DNA of 64,000 nucleotides from Clostridia bacterium (GCA_029055875.1 JAIDCJ010000020.1:1-64000), one strand, 5' to 3'; counted from the stretch's first letter, positions 8,951-17,623 are shown. Notes: generated by a model from the letters alone, not told the origin. Numbers and translations are program-made.

Positions 8951-10012
8951 GTGGAAGAGAAATCGCATAAAATCAACTTCATAACGGTGTTCTTTTCCGT
9001 CTTTATTGCGGCGGGGCTTGCGCTTCTCATTTGGGGGCTCGTGCGCACGTTCGACTTTCTCCTCGCAACGGAAACGCCCGCAACGGTAATTTCGACGGAA
9101 TACAACCATGAGAGCAGGGAAGCGGAAATCGTCTTTTCGTACGAAGAGGACGGCGCAATCAAAACGGCGAAATTAAAAATAGACGAATTCAAATACAATC
9201 AAGAGGGGCGGCTGCCCTATTACGAGGGCGACGAAACGGTGATTCGCCTGAGCGGCGCGGGCGAGGTCGTGCAGTTTACGACGGCGACCATTCTGCTGCT
9301 TGTCGGCGGCGGCGCGTTCACGCTTGCGGGCGGCGGATTTTTATATTTTTGCTGTATCCGCAAGCACGGTATTTTCGACGCCGTTTATGATTACGAGCTT
9401 GCCATGATTCCGCCCGAAGAGGCTCTGGACGAAACGGGGAAGACGGAAGCGTATGCAGACGAGCTTGCAAAGCTCCCGCAGTCCTCTTGGGAAAACAAAG
9501 CCGGACTTGCGCGGGTTTGGAAGCGGCGTCTTGGCGATAGGTTGAAAACGTTCACCGTTTGGCAGCATATTTTATTCGTGTTGTATTTCCTGCTGTGCGC
9601 TGCCGCGTTCGTGGTTTGGACGGCGCTCAGCGTGCGGAAATACACCGTGGGTATGGCGTTTCTCGATTTATCCTGCGGATTCTTTGCGGGTGTGCTACTC
9701 GGCGCAATCGGGAAAGCGGTTTATTCGCTTTATTTCAAAATCCTGTTCAAGTGCGGAAAGTTTTGCGAAAAGCAAATTGCAACCGTCGAGTGCTGTGCGT
9801 TCGAGTCGGAGTCGTCCGTCATGGGCAGCGAGCTGGGGCGCAAGTATATTGCAAACAAAAAGTTCCGCGTGGTTGCAAGGGTGAACGGCAAGCGTTCGGT
9901 GGGGTACGTGTACGGAAACGTGCCACCTCCGCAGGGTGCAAAGCTCCGCGTGCTCGTGCGAAAAAAACACTACGGTCGGTTCGTTTTGGATATTAGTGAA
10001 CAACCCGCATAA
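8951..10012 (+). CDS. Membrane protein with DUF3592-like domain
   Basis: 353 residues from a GTG start one base after mnmA. An N-terminal membrane segment (about 12-34) is followed by a beta-rich domain (about 38-100; ATVISTEYN, IVFSYEEDG, GDETVIRL) and a second segment (about 103-128). This part matches the DUF3592 pattern. A charged linker, two further membrane segments (about 200-222 and 232-255) and a second soluble domain follow. The function is unknown, and nothing ties it to tRNA thiolation beyond position. Confidence 0.75.
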   Translation: MEEKSHKINFITVFFSVFIAAGLALLIWGLVRTFDFLLATETPATVISTEYNHESREAEIVFSYEEDGAIKTAKLKIDEFKYNQEGRLPYYEGDETVIRLSGAGEVVQFTTATILLLVGGGAFTLAGGGFLYFCCIRKHGIFDAVYDYELAMIPPEEALDETGKTEAYADELAKLPQSSWENKAGLARVWKRRLGDRLKTFTVWQHILFVLYFLLCAAAFVVWTALSVRKYTVGMAFLDLSCGFFAGVLLGAIGKAVYSLYFKILFKCGKFCEKQIATVECCAFESESSVMGSELGRKYIANKKFRVVARVNGKRSVGYVYGNVPPPQGAKLRVLVRKKHYGRFVLDISEQPA

Positions 10013-10035
10013 AAAAAGCCTCTGCATGAGAGGCT
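10012..10035 (-). terminator. Terminator of the small minus-strand gene
   Basis: AGCCTCT / AGAGGCT hairpin whose minus-strand 3' side is a run of Ts. It overlaps the stop codon at 10034-10036. Confidence 0.7.
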
Positions 10036-10291
10036 ACAAAATATTCTCTAAAATAAGTTTATCGAATGCGGGCAGTTCCATGAAGTCGCTTTGTCGGAAA
10101 ATCACGTGGTTGAATTTCGCATAGTTGAAGATATGTGGCTTCAACAAAACGGGCGTAGGAATATCGAGCTCGCCGCAGATGTCGGTGAGGTAATCGAAAA
10201 ACTTCGCGTAGGCAAACGGCTCTTCGCGGGTATATACGAATTGTTTTGCAATGTGGTCTTCCTGCATGACCTTTGCCCAGATACGGAACAT
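10034..10291 (-). CDS. Small conserved protein of unknown function (85 aa)
   Basis: 85 residues, beginning MFRIWAKV and containing ELDIPTPVLLKPHIFNYAKF and FRQSDFMELPAFDKL. Short proteins of this general appearance occur in Clostridia (from memory, unchecked); no function is known to me. Supported by a TTGCTT-16-TATAAT promoter ending six bases before this ATG and by an abutting terminator. There is no Shine-Dalgarno, so it is another candidate leaderless mRNA. It is divergent from the Lrp gene. Confidence 0.75.
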   Translation of the reverse strand: MFRIWAKVMQEDHIAKQFVYTREEPFAYAKFFDYLTDICGELDIPTPVLLKPHIFNYAKFNHVIFRQSDFMELPAFDKLILENIL

Positions 10292-10297
10292 ACTTTC

Positions 10298-10325
10298 ATT
10301 ATACAAAAAATTTTGAAAAAAGCAA
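10298..10325 (-). promoter_or_regulatory. Promoter of the 85-residue gene
   Basis: Minus strand: TTGCTT (10320-10325), 16 bases, TATAAT (10298-10303), then six bases to the ATG. The -35 lies inside the palindrome at 10319-10350. Confidence 0.65.
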
Positions 10326-10350
10326 ACGTATTTGACGGTGCGTTTGCTTT
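10319..10350. promoter_or_regulatory. Palindrome between divergent promoters, candidate Lrp operator
   Basis: AAAGCAAACG (10319-10328) and CGTTTGCTTT (10341-10350) form a 10-bp inverted repeat around a 12-base centre. It overlaps the -35 of the minus-strand gene and contains the TTGACG -35 of the Lrp gene. This position suits an autoregulatory operator. Confidence 0.45.
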
Positions 10351-10360
10351 GAAATATCAT
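10332..10360 (+). promoter_or_regulatory. Promoter of the Lrp-aminotransferase operon
   Basis: TTGACG (10332-10337), a 17-base spacer, TATCAT (10355-10360). A GCGGAGG Shine-Dalgarno precedes the ATG at 10386. Confidence 0.6.
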
Positions 10361-10385
10361 AGAATAAAATGTAGCGGAGGCGCAT

Positions 10386-10874
10386 ATGGAAAATTTAGAA
10401 CGGGATATTCTCGGAATTTTGAGTGAGGACTGCCGCGTGAGCGCGGAAAAGGTTGCAACCATGCTCGGAAAAGATAAGACGGCGGTGGAGGATGCAATCC
10501 GCAATTTGGAAAAACGCGGGGCAATCGTGAAATACACTGCAATTTCCAATCTCGACGAGGAAGAGGACGAGTGCGTGCAGGCGCTTATCGAAGTAAAAGT
10601 TACGCCGCAGAGCGGTTCGGGCTTCGACGGCATTGCCGACGAAATCGCACAGCACAGCGAGGTGAAGAATTTGTATCTCATGAGCGGCGCGTACGACTTT
10701 GCCGTGATCGTTGAATCGGGTTCGGTAAAGGCGGTTTCCCGTTTTATTTCCGAGTGCATTTCCACGTTCGATTGCGTGCTCTCCACGGCAACGCACTTTA
10801 TACTCAAAAAATATAAAATCGAGGGCGCGCTGACGGGCAAGCAAAAGGGCAGGAGGATTCCCGTACAGGCATGA
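10386..10874 (+). CDS. Lrp/AsnC-family transcriptional regulator
   Basis: 162 residues. The N-terminal winged helix-turn-helix (about 1-55; ERDILGILSEDCRVSAEKVATML) is followed by an AsnC/RAM ligand-binding alpha-beta domain (about 65-150). Lrp-type proteins bind amino acids and regulate their metabolism. The stop overlaps the aminotransferase start by four bases (ATGA), so the two are translationally coupled and the regulator probably responds to a substrate or product of that enzyme. An inverted repeat in its promoter is a candidate site of self-regulation. Confidence 0.9.
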   Translation: MENLERDILGILSEDCRVSAEKVATMLGKDKTAVEDAIRNLEKRGAIVKYTAISNLDEEEDECVQALIEVKVTPQSGSGFDGIADEIAQHSEVKNLYLMSGAYDFAVIVESGSVKAVSRFISECISTFDCVLSTATHFILKKYKIEGALTGKQKGRRIPVQA

Positions 10875-12046
10875 GGGACTTTCTCACAAAACGTGCCAAA
10901 GAATTGAAGCCGAGCGGAATCCGCAAGTATTTCGACGTGGTGGAATCTCTTCCCGACGCAATCTCTCTCGGGGTGGGCGAACCCGATTTTGCTACCCCGT
11001 GGGACGTAAGAAGCGCGGCAATCCGATCGCTTCAAAAGGGCTACACGCAGTACACGAGTAACCGCGGACTCAAAGAGTTGCGCGCTCTTATCTCGCGCTA
11101 TCTTATGGAGCGGTTCGCGGTGGAAAGCTCCCCCGAGCAAATCATTATCACCGTGGGCGCAAGCGAGGGAATCGACTTGGCGCTCCGCGCGACCTGCGAC
11201 ATAGGCGACGAAATACTCATTCCCGATCCCGCGTACGTTTCCTATTCGCCTATCGTGAATCTTTGCGGCGGGGTACCCGTGTCCGTGGAATGCACCGCGG
11301 AAAACGGATTTATCCTCACGCCCGAGGCGATTGAAAAGGCGGTCACGAAAAAAACGAAAGCGATTATAATTGCCTATCCCAACAACCCGACGGGCGGCAT
11401 TATGACGAAAGAGCAATTAGAAAAAATCGTGCCCGTTATTAAAAAGCACGACCTTCTCGTCATCTCCGACGAAATCTATGCGGAGCTTACGTACTGCGGA
11501 CGGCATACCTCGATTGCGTCCCTCGAAGGTATGCGCGAGCGCACGGTGGTGCTGGGCGGGTTCTCCAAATCGTTTGCCATGACGGGCTGGCGCATCGGCT
11601 TTGCGAGCGCACCCAAAGAGATAGACGCGGCAATGCTGAAAATCCATCAATACACCGCGCTGTGCGCACCCCGCGCTTCGCAGCACGCGGCGGTTGCCGC
11701 GCTCTCGGGCGGGTTCGAGGACGGCTTCGCTTCGGTGGAGAGTATGCGCACGGAGTACGATAGACGCCGCCGCTTTTTGGTGAAGGAGTTCAACGACATG
11801 GGGCTTTCCTGCTTCGAGCCGCGCGGCGCGTTTTACGCGTTCCCCTCGGTGGAAAGAACGGGGCTCACGGGCGAGGAGTTCGCAGGCACGCTTCTAAGAG
11901 AGGAGCAAGTTGCGGTTGTCCCCGGAGAAGCGTTCGGCGCGTGCGGAACTTACCACGTGCGCTGCTCGTACGCAACCGCTATGTCGGAGCTCACCGAGGC
12001 GGTAAAGCGCATTCAACGATTCGTCAAAAATCGCGTGAAAAATTGA
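10871..12046 (+). CDS. Class I/II PLP-dependent aminotransferase
   Basis: 391 residues, the normal length. Fold-type I features are present: GVGEPDFATP near the N-terminus, NNPTGG, SDEIY, and the PLP lysine in GGFSKSFAMTGWRIGF. The C-terminal arginine region is intact (YHVRCSYA). It transfers an amino group between an amino acid (aspartate-, alanine- or aromatic-type) and a 2-oxo acid. The exact substrate cannot be assigned. It is coupled to the Lrp regulator upstream, an arrangement common in Clostridia. Confidence 0.92.
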   Translation: MRDFLTKRAKELKPSGIRKYFDVVESLPDAISLGVGEPDFATPWDVRSAAIRSLQKGYTQYTSNRGLKELRALISRYLMERFAVESSPEQIIITVGASEGIDLALRATCDIGDEILIPDPAYVSYSPIVNLCGGVPVSVECTAENGFILTPEAIEKAVTKKTKAIIIAYPNNPTGGIMTKEQLEKIVPVIKKHDLLVISDEIYAELTYCGRHTSIASLEGMRERTVVLGGFSKSFAMTGWRIGFASAPKEIDAAMLKIHQYTALCAPRASQHAAVAALSGGFEDGFASVESMRTEYDRRRRFLVKEFNDMGLSCFEPRGAFYAFPSVERTGLTGEEFAGTLLREEQVAVVPGEAFGACGTYHVRCSYATAMSELTEAVKRIQRFVKNRVKN

Positions 12047-12065
12047 GGCGAATGCGAAAAGTGAG

Positions 12066-12094
12066 TTGACATTCCTTTTCAAATGGGATATAAT
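12066..12094 (+). promoter_or_regulatory. Consensus promoter of greA
   Basis: TTGACA (12066-12071), a 17-base spacer, TATAAT (12089-12094). The predicted start is near 12101, giving a leader of about 90 nt. Confidence 0.85.
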
Positions 12095-12108
12095 AGAAGA
12101 GTAGAACG

Positions 12109-12171
12109 CCGTGATTTTCCGAAACGCATCGGGAAGTCACGGTCGTCTTTATTAAATCGCGCGGTACGCGC
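12109..12171 (+). promoter_or_regulatory. Structured 5' leader of greA
   Basis: A 13-bp stem (12109-12121 with 12130-12142, two wobble pairs, loop of eight) is followed by a U-rich stretch, then a second hairpin GCGCG-gta-CGCGC (12159-12171). Both lie between the promoter and the greA start. This could be an attenuator or a stabilising element; no known riboswitch class is recognised. Confidence 0.5.
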
Positions 12172-12189
12172 ATACAAAGAGGACTTGAT

Positions 12190-12654
12190 ATGGACAAATT
12201 TTTCATGACGCAGAAGGGATATGACGAGGCGGTGAAGCAGCTCGAGTATCTCCAAAAAGTGAAACGCGCGGAAATCGTAGAGCGCATTCAGGAGGCGCGC
12301 AGTCACGGCGATCTTTCCGAAAATGCAGAGTACGACGCGGCGCGGAACGAACAGGCGTCCAACGAGGGCGAGATTATCGAACTCGACTATAAAATCAAAA
12401 ACGCAGTCATCATAGAGGAGTCGGCAGACACCTCCGTTGTGCATATCGGTTCGGAAGTCACCGTCTACGACGACGACTTGGAAGAGGAAACCGTCTATAC
12501 CATTATGGGCACCACCGAGGCGGACGCAATGAAGAATATCGTTTCCAACGAAAGCCCCGTGGGCAAGGCGCTCCTCGGCCACAAAGAGGGCGAAAAGGTG
12601 ACCGTAAAGGCGCCCGATATGGAATACGAACTCAAAATTGTAAAAATCAAATAA
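12190..12654 (+). CDS. greA: Transcription elongation factor GreA
   Basis: 154 residues, the usual GreA size. The N-terminal coiled coil (about 1-75) has the conserved acidic tip region LSENAEYDAARNEQ. The C-terminal FKBP-like domain ends with GKALLGHKEGEKVTV. GreA stimulates RNA cleavage by backtracked RNA polymerase. It lies 12 bases before lysS and is probably cotranscribed with it, a common neighbourhood in Firmicutes. Confidence 0.97.
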   Translation: MDKFFMTQKGYDEAVKQLEYLQKVKRAEIVERIQEARSHGDLSENAEYDAARNEQASNEGEIIELDYKIKNAVIIEESADTSVVHIGSEVTVYDDDLEEETVYTIMGTTEADAMKNIVSNESPVGKALLGHKEGEKVTVKAPDMEYELKIVKIK

Positions 12655-12666
12655 TCGGAAAATATT

Positions 12667-14151
12667 ATGGAAGAGAATACGAACCAGACGGAAGAGCTCA
12701 TTGAACAGGCCCGTATCCGCCGTGAAAAATTAGCGAAAATTACCGAGGAAGGGAATAACCCCTACCTCAAAACCAAGTACACCGTCACCGCGCACTCTGC
12801 CGAGGTAAAGGCGAACTTTGAAGCCTTCGAGGGCAAAGAGGTTTCCGTGGCGGGTAGATTGATGTCCCGCCGCATTATGGGCAAGGCGTCTTTTTCTCAT
12901 ATCTCGGATAACGACGGACAGCTTCAGGTTTACATTACCCGTCAGGACGTCGGCGAGGACGTATACGCGGCGTACAAAAAAGATTACGACATCGGCGATA
13001 TCGTAGGCATTAAGGGCACGGTGTTCAAGACGCAGACGGGCGAAGTGACCGTCCACGCAACACACCTTGAAATGCTCACCAAGTCGCTCCTGCCCCTGCC
13101 CGAAAAGCACAACGGGCTTGTGAACGTGGATATGAAGTACCGCCTCCGCCACGTCGATTTAATCATGAACGAGGACGTGCGCGAAACCTTCAACCGCCGT
13201 GCGAAAATCATCGGTGAGATCCGCGCCTACCTCAATGAGAAAGGCTGCTTGGAAGCGGACACGCCCATCCTTTTGCCCATTGAAATCGGTGCGGACGCGC
13301 GTCCCTTCAAAACGCATCACAACGCACTTGATTTGGACATGTACCTGCGCATTGAGACGGAATTGTACTTAAAACGGCTTATCGTAGGCGGATTTGAAAA
13401 GGTTTACGAGCTGGGCAGAATCTTCCGTAACGAGGGCATGGACGCCTCGCACAACCCCGAGTTTACCACGGTGGAAGTGTATCAGGCATACATGGACTAC
13501 TTTGAAATTATGGACTTCGTCGAGGAGCTCTACAAGCGCGTTGCGCTCAAAACGTGCGGCACGCTTCAAGTTCCGTTCCGCGGCGATACGATTGATTTAA
13601 GCAAATGGGAACGCCTCACCATGACGGAAGCGGTCAAGAAATATTCGGGCGTTGACTTCAAAAAAGTCAAGAACGACAAAGAGGCGCAGAAGCTCGCCGC
13701 CGAGCACCATATCGAGCTTGAAAAGGGAAAGGATACGAAAGGGCATATCCTTGCGGAGTTCTTCGATAAATACGTTGAGGACAAGCTCATTCAGCCTACG
13801 TTTATTTACGATTACCCCGTGGAGATTTCTCCGCTTGCGAAGCGCAAGCCGGACGATCCTACCATGACGGAGCGTTTCGAGTACTTCATTTCGGGCATGG
13901 AGATGGGCAACGCGTTCTCCGAGCTTAACGATCCCATCGACCAGCGCGAGAGAATGGTAAAGCAGGTGGAAAAGAAGCGCGCACTCGGCTTGAACGCCGA
14001 AGTGGACGAGGACTTCTTAAACGCGCTCGAATACGGTATGCCCCCCACGGGCGGGCTCGGCTTCGGCGTAGACCGTCTCGTTATGCTCCTCACGAATAAC
14101 GATAGCATTCGTGACGTACTCTTATTCCCTACCATGAAACCCAAGAAATAA
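12667..14151 (+). CDS. lysS: Lysyl-tRNA synthetase, class II
   Basis: 494 residues. The N-terminal OB-fold anticodon-binding domain (about 55-150; [18 protein letters not shown]) precedes the class II catalytic core. Motif 2 is seen around [18 protein letters not shown] and motif 3 in [14 protein letters not shown]. It charges tRNA(Lys) in the cytoplasm. Full length. The Shine-Dalgarno is weak, which fits coupling to greA. Confidence 0.98.
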   Translation: MEENTNQTEELIEQARIRREKLAKITEEGNNPYLKTKYTVTAHSAEVKANFEAFEGKEVSVAGRLMSRRIMGKASFSHISDNDGQLQVYITRQDVGEDVYAAYKKDYDIGDIVGIKGTVFKTQTGEVTVHATHLEMLTKSLLPLPEKHNGLVNVDMKYRLRHVDLIMNEDVRETFNRRAKIIGEIRAYLNEKGCLEADTPILLPIEIGADARPFKTHHNALDLDMYLRIETELYLKRLIVGGFEKVYELGRIFRNEGMDASHNPEFTTVEVYQAYMDYFEIMDFVEELYKRVALKTCGTLQVPFRGDTIDLSKWERLTMTEAVKKYSGVDFKKVKNDKEAQKLAAEHHIELEKGKDTKGHILAEFFDKYVEDKLIQPTFIYDYPVEISPLAKRKPDDPTMTERFEYFISGMEMGNAFSELNDPIDQRERMVKQVEKKRALGLNAEVDEDFLNALEYGMPPTGGLGFGVDRLVMLLTNNDSIRDVLLFPTMKPKK

Positions 14152-14161
14152 AAAAACGAGC

Positions 14162-14182
14162 GGCACGGAATTTTTCCGTGCC
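14162..14182 (+). terminator. Intergenic hairpin after lysS
   Basis: GGCACGGAA / TTCCGTGCC, a perfect 9-bp stem with a 3-base loop. Only a weak U tract follows (CUUAUC), so termination may be partial between lysS and yaaO. Confidence 0.45.
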
Positions 14183-14203
14183 CTTATCAAAACGAAGGGA
14201 ACT

Positions 14204-15445
14204 ATGAAAAAAAATATCGACTGCAAAATTCAGAGAATGCTCGATTCGCAGAAAAAGCATATCTCCTTTCATACGCCGGGGCACAAGCGCGCGGGCGCGG
14301 ACATTACCGAGCTTTCCTATTCGGATAATTTGTATTCGCCGAGCGGCGTGATTGCGCGTGCGGAGCGGGACGTTGCCGAAATTCTCGGCGCGAACCGCAG
14401 CTTCCTTTTAACGGACGGCAGTACCTCGGGCGTGTACGCTATGTTCGCGGCGGTCAAAAAAGCGGGCGCAACCCGCATTGCCGCACCCGCCTATTCGCAC
14501 GTCTGCGTGAAGAACGCGTGCGAGGTTTTGGGACTTGAAATTATCGAAATTCCCGAAGTCATTCGCGACGGCATTCCCCAGCAGCCCTCGACCGGCGACA
14601 TTGAAACGGCGTTGAACTTTGCCGACGCACTCCTTCTCACTTCGCCCGACTACTACGGGAACGTTGCGCCTTTGCAGGAGGCGAAATCCATTTGCGTAAG
14701 AGCGGATAAACCTTTCTTAGTTGACGGCGCACACGGTAGTCATTTGCACTTTACGCGGGAACACGCGGGCAGATACGCGGATATGTGGGTGGACGGCGTG
14801 CACAAATCACTTCCCGCACTCACGCAGGGCGCAGTCGTTTCGGCGGCAAGCGCGGTTTGGGCGGAAAGGCTTGCAAAGAGCGTTCGGCTCTTCCGCACGA
14901 CGTCGCCCTCCTATCCCATTCTTGCGAGCGTGGAATACGCCGTCAAATATCCGAGGAACGAGCAGCTGGAGCAAACGGCAACCGTGCTCAAGCGCGCGCT
15001 CGGCGCATACCCCAACGGCGACTGGTCAAAGCTCGTCATTCCCTTCGGCAAGCACGCGGACGAAGCGCAGACCTATCTCGAAAAACACGGCGTCTACGCC
15101 GAGTTCAACGACGGCAATTATCTCATGTTCTACCTCTCGCCCGCAACCACTTTGAAGGAGCTTGAAAAGCTTTGCAAGCTGCTTGAAAAGCTCCCGCGCG
15201 AGGAAGTGTTCCTCGGCACGGTGAAAACCAAGGGACACGGAAAAAAGCAGACGGTCACGACGTGGTTACCCTTAAAAGAGGCAATCGGGCGCACCTGTGC
15301 GGAGGACGCGGGTCTCTTCCCGCCCTGTATGCCGCTCGTGAAAAAGGGTGAAATTATTACGGAACGCATCGCCTCGCGGCTCATGCTTGCAAGCAGTACC
15401 TACGGCTTGCAGGACGGAAAAATCGCCGTGGTGGAAGAGGAATAA
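14204..15445 (+). CDS. Orn/Lys/Arg decarboxylase-family PLP enzyme (YaaO-like)
   Basis: 413 residues, somewhat shorter than typical YaaO/SpeA-type proteins. FHTPGHKRG-like SFHTPGHKRAG lies at the N-terminus, DGAHGSHLHF carries the PLP aspartate, and the PLP lysine is in DGVHKSLPALTQGAVV. The family decarboxylates basic amino acids (arginine or lysine) to polyamine precursors; the substrate is not resolvable here. It stands at the head of the yaaO-holB-ricT-trmN6-rsmI block known from Bacillus and other Firmicutes, and holB starts immediately after its stop. Confidence 0.88.
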   Translation: MKKNIDCKIQRMLDSQKKHISFHTPGHKRAGADITELSYSDNLYSPSGVIARAERDVAEILGANRSFLLTDGSTSGVYAMFAAVKKAGATRIAAPAYSHVCVKNACEVLGLEIIEIPEVIRDGIPQQPSTGDIETALNFADALLLTSPDYYGNVAPLQEAKSICVRADKPFLVDGAHGSHLHFTREHAGRYADMWVDGVHKSLPALTQGAVVSAASAVWAERLAKSVRLFRTTSPSYPILASVEYAVKYPRNEQLEQTATVLKRALGAYPNGDWSKLVIPFGKHADEAQTYLEKHGVYAEFNDGNYLMFYLSPATTLKELEKLCKLLEKLPREEVFLGTVKTKGHGKKQTVTTWLPLKEAIGRTCAEDAGLFPPCMPLVKKGEIITERIASRLMLASSTYGLQDGKIAVVEEE

Positions 15446-16381
15446 ATGATTGAGCTCCTTCGCGCAAGCAGCGCGTACAAACGAATGAAAACGGAGAGCG
15501 CCGCAGGGAAAACAGCGCACGCAACGCTTGTAATTTTTCCCGACGAAGCGTATCTTCGCGCCATGCTTAAAGAATGCGCCAAGGCGTTTTTCGGCGCGGA
15601 GGACGGCGGCCGCATTGCGGGGCTTATCGATAGCGAGAGCTTTTCGGACTGCTCTTTCTTCCCCCCTGCGGGCGAGAAGCTCACGGCGGAAACGGCGGGA
15701 AGACTTTTGGACGAGAGCAATCTGAAACCCGTAGAGGGGGGCAAAAAGCTCTTCGTGCTCGACGGATTCCATACCGTTACGCCGCTCGTGCAGAACAAAC
15801 TTTTGAAGCTTTTGGAAGAGCCCGCCGAGGGCGTGTACTTCCTACTCGGCGCGTGTGCGGAGCATTCGGTGCTGCCCACCGTGCTCTCGCGTGTGAACAA
15901 GATTGCGGTTGCGCCCTTTTCCGAAGAACAGATACTCGGCGCACTCCGTCGTGGTCATCCCGAAGAGGACGGCAGACAGGCGGCGGCCGCGAGCGGGGGC
16001 GTCTACTCGGTTGCGGAGAGCTTACTCGGCGGCGGCGAGGTGTTCCGCTTGGCGGAAGAATTCCTTGCGGGCGAGAACGCTAAATTATGCCGTGAGATCG
16101 GCGAGCGGAAGGATAAACGCGCGTTCCTTTCTGCGGTCAGGCTCCTGCTTCGGGATATGCTCTTCTACCGCACGGGGCGGGAAAAGTACGCCGCGCTCAA
16201 ATCGGAAACTACCGCGCGGCTTGCGGAAAGCTACAGCGAGGGCGCAATTTTAGAGAGTATCCGTCTTACCGACGAGGCGGAAAAGCAAATACAGTTTAAT
16301 GCCAACTTCGCGCAGGCGCTTCTCGTGCTTGCAATCGGCATTCAAAAGGAGAAAGCAAAATGGCAAAAGTTGTCGTTGTAA
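15446..16381 (+). CDS. holB: DNA polymerase III delta-prime subunit-like protein
   Basis: 311 residues starting right after the yaaO stop. It is divergent, but contains the clamp-loader-type block KLFVLDGFHTVTPLVQNKLLKLLEEP and the following VLPTVLSRV (SRC-like) motif. No Walker A is seen, as expected for delta-prime subunits, which do not hydrolyse ATP. It would act in the clamp loader at the replication fork. Assignment rests on these motifs and on position between yaaO and ricT. Its end overlaps ricT by 22 bases. Confidence 0.82.
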   Translation: MIELLRASSAYKRMKTESAAGKTAHATLVIFPDEAYLRAMLKECAKAFFGAEDGGRIAGLIDSESFSDCSFFPPAGEKLTAETAGRLLDESNLKPVEGGKKLFVLDGFHTVTPLVQNKLLKLLEEPAEGVYFLLGACAEHSVLPTVLSRVNKIAVAPFSEEQILGALRRGHPEEDGRQAAAASGGVYSVAESLLGGGEVFRLAEEFLAGENAKLCREIGERKDKRAFLSAVRLLLRDMLFYRTGREKYAALKSETTARLAESYSEGAILESIRLTDEAEKQIQFNANFAQALLVLAIGIQKEKAKWQKLSL

Positions 16382-17208
16382 AATTCAAGGGCGGGTGCAA
16401 GCCCTACTATTTCAGCCCCAACGGTTTGGAATTCAAACGCGGGCAGGGCGTCATTGTGGAAACGACGCGCGGGCTCGAATACGCTACGGTCGTCATTCCC
16501 GAAAAGGAAGCGAACGAAAAGGAGCTGGTAGCCCCCTTGAAGCCTATCGTGAGAATTGCGACGCAGGCAGACGAGGACACCATGCGCCGCAACGAGGAGA
16601 GAAAGAGCGAAGCAATCAGAATCGCCAAAGAGCGTATCCGCAAGCATAATTTGGAGATGAAGCTCATCGACTGCGAGTTCACGCTCGACGGAACGAAGGT
16701 CATTTTCACGTTCACGGCGGAGGGGCGCGTCGATTTCAGAGAGCTTGTCAAAGACTTAGCATCCGTGTTCCATATCCGTATCGAGCTCAAACAGGTGGGT
16801 ATCCGCGACGAATCGCGTATCCTCGGTGGCATTGCGCCCTGCGGCAGAGAGTGCTGCTGCGCAGGCTGTATGCCCGACTTCAAGAAGGTCAGCATCAAGA
16901 TGGCGAAGAATCAGGGCTTGTCGCTCAACCCCGGAAAAATCAGCGGACTGTGCGGGCGGCTCATGTGCTGTCTTGCCTACGAGAACGATTACTATGCGGC
17001 GGCGTATAAGAAAATGCCCAAGGTGGGGGGCACGGTTTCCTCACCCGAGGGCAAGGGCACGGTAATTGCCGTGAACATGCTGAAAATGACGGCGCGCGTG
17101 AAAATCGAAAAGGACAACGCCTTCTTCTACCGTGATTTTCCCGTGGAGGATTTGGGGTATAAGCGTAGCGAAGAAGAGCCCGCTGAGGACGAAAAGGAAG
17201 AAGAATAA
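16360..17208 (+). CDS. ricT: PSP1-domain protein RicT (YaaT)
   Basis: 282 residues. The PSP1 C-terminal domain is recognised by the cysteine-rich block APCGRECCCAGC followed by NPGKISGLCGRLMCCLAYE (about 165-215). In Bacillus, YaaT/RicT acts with RicA and RicF to modulate RNase Y and the phosphorelay, and the complex carries Fe-S clusters. The acidic tail is poorly conserved. AAAAGGAG sits before the ATG inside the 3' end of holB, so translation is coupled. Confidence 0.92.
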   Translation: MAKVVVVKFKGGCKPYYFSPNGLEFKRGQGVIVETTRGLEYATVVIPEKEANEKELVAPLKPIVRIATQADEDTMRRNEERKSEAIRIAKERIRKHNLEMKLIDCEFTLDGTKVIFTFTAEGRVDFRELVKDLASVFHIRIELKQVGIRDESRILGGIAPCGRECCCAGCMPDFKKVSIKMAKNQGLSLNPGKISGLCGRLMCCLAYENDYYAAAYKKMPKVGGTVSSPEGKGTVIAVNMLKMTARVKIEKDNAFFYRDFPVEDLGYKRSEEEPAEDEKEEE

Positions 17209-17226
17209 AAAATATCCGAAAAAAAC

Positions 17227-17255
17227 TTTACGAATGCGAAAATTTGTGCTATAAT
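17227..17255 (+). promoter_or_regulatory. Promoter of the ferredoxin gene
   Basis: TTTACG (17227-17232), a 17-base spacer, TATAAT (17250-17255). It gives the ferredoxin its own transcript inside the ricT-trmN6 block. Confidence 0.65.
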
Positions 17256-17285
17256 AAATAAAGATTTTTTATGGAGGTAAAACTC

Positions 17286-17456
17286 ATGGCTCATGTAATC
17301 AGTGACGCTTGCGTATCTTGCGGCGCGTGTGCCGATACTTGCCCCGTAAGCGCAATTGCTCCCGGTGATTCGACCTACGTTGTTGATCCCGATACCTGCA
17401 TCGATTGCGGCGCGTGCGAGGACGGATGCCCCGTAGGAGCTATTACGGCGGAATAA
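17286..17456 (+). CDS. 2[4Fe-4S] ferredoxin
   Basis: 56 residues with two CxxCxxCxxxCP motifs (CVSCGACADTCP and CIDCGACEDGCP), the classic clostridial-type low-potential electron carrier. The start at 17286 is chosen because GGAGG lies seven bases upstream; an in-frame ATG at 17271 overlaps that ribosome-binding site. It would carry electrons between oxidoreductases in the cytoplasm; none of its partners are nearby. It interrupts the otherwise conserved ricT-trmN6-rsmI order. Confidence 0.96.
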   Translation: MAHVISDACVSCGACADTCPVSAIAPGDSTYVVDPDTCIDCGACEDGCPVGAITAE

Positions 17457-17469
17457 TTTTGGCAAAGAG

Positions 17470-17496
17470 AAGGGCGCGGGAGACCGCGCCTCTTTT
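17470..17496 (+). terminator. Terminator of the ferredoxin gene
   Basis: GGCGCGG / CCGCGCC stem with a four-base loop followed by TCTTTT. Confidence 0.75.
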
Positions 17497-17535
17497 CATA
17501 TGTGCCGCTTTCTCTAAACGGCGCAATACTGTGTA

Positions 17536-17592
17536 CTTCGCACTTCGTGCTCGTGCCGCCTGCGGCGGGGCGCGCTCCTCGTTCTACTCGTT
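17536..17592. repeat. G+C-rich dispersed hairpin repeat, third copy
   Basis: Contains GCACTTCGTGC and CCGCCtgcGGCGGGGCG, matching the modules at 7497-7552 and 7653-7677 with few changes. It lies in the gap between ferredoxin and trmN6 and shows no coding potential. Confidence 0.6.
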
Positions 17593-17623
17593 TATCTAAA
17601 ACGGCGTCTATTCTTAAAAAATC

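Noticed and set aside
17271-17286. Ferredoxin start at the upstream ATG (17271)
   Set aside because: That ATG overlaps the GGAGG ribosome-binding site of the ATG at 17286, and the extra residues are not part of the ferredoxin fold.
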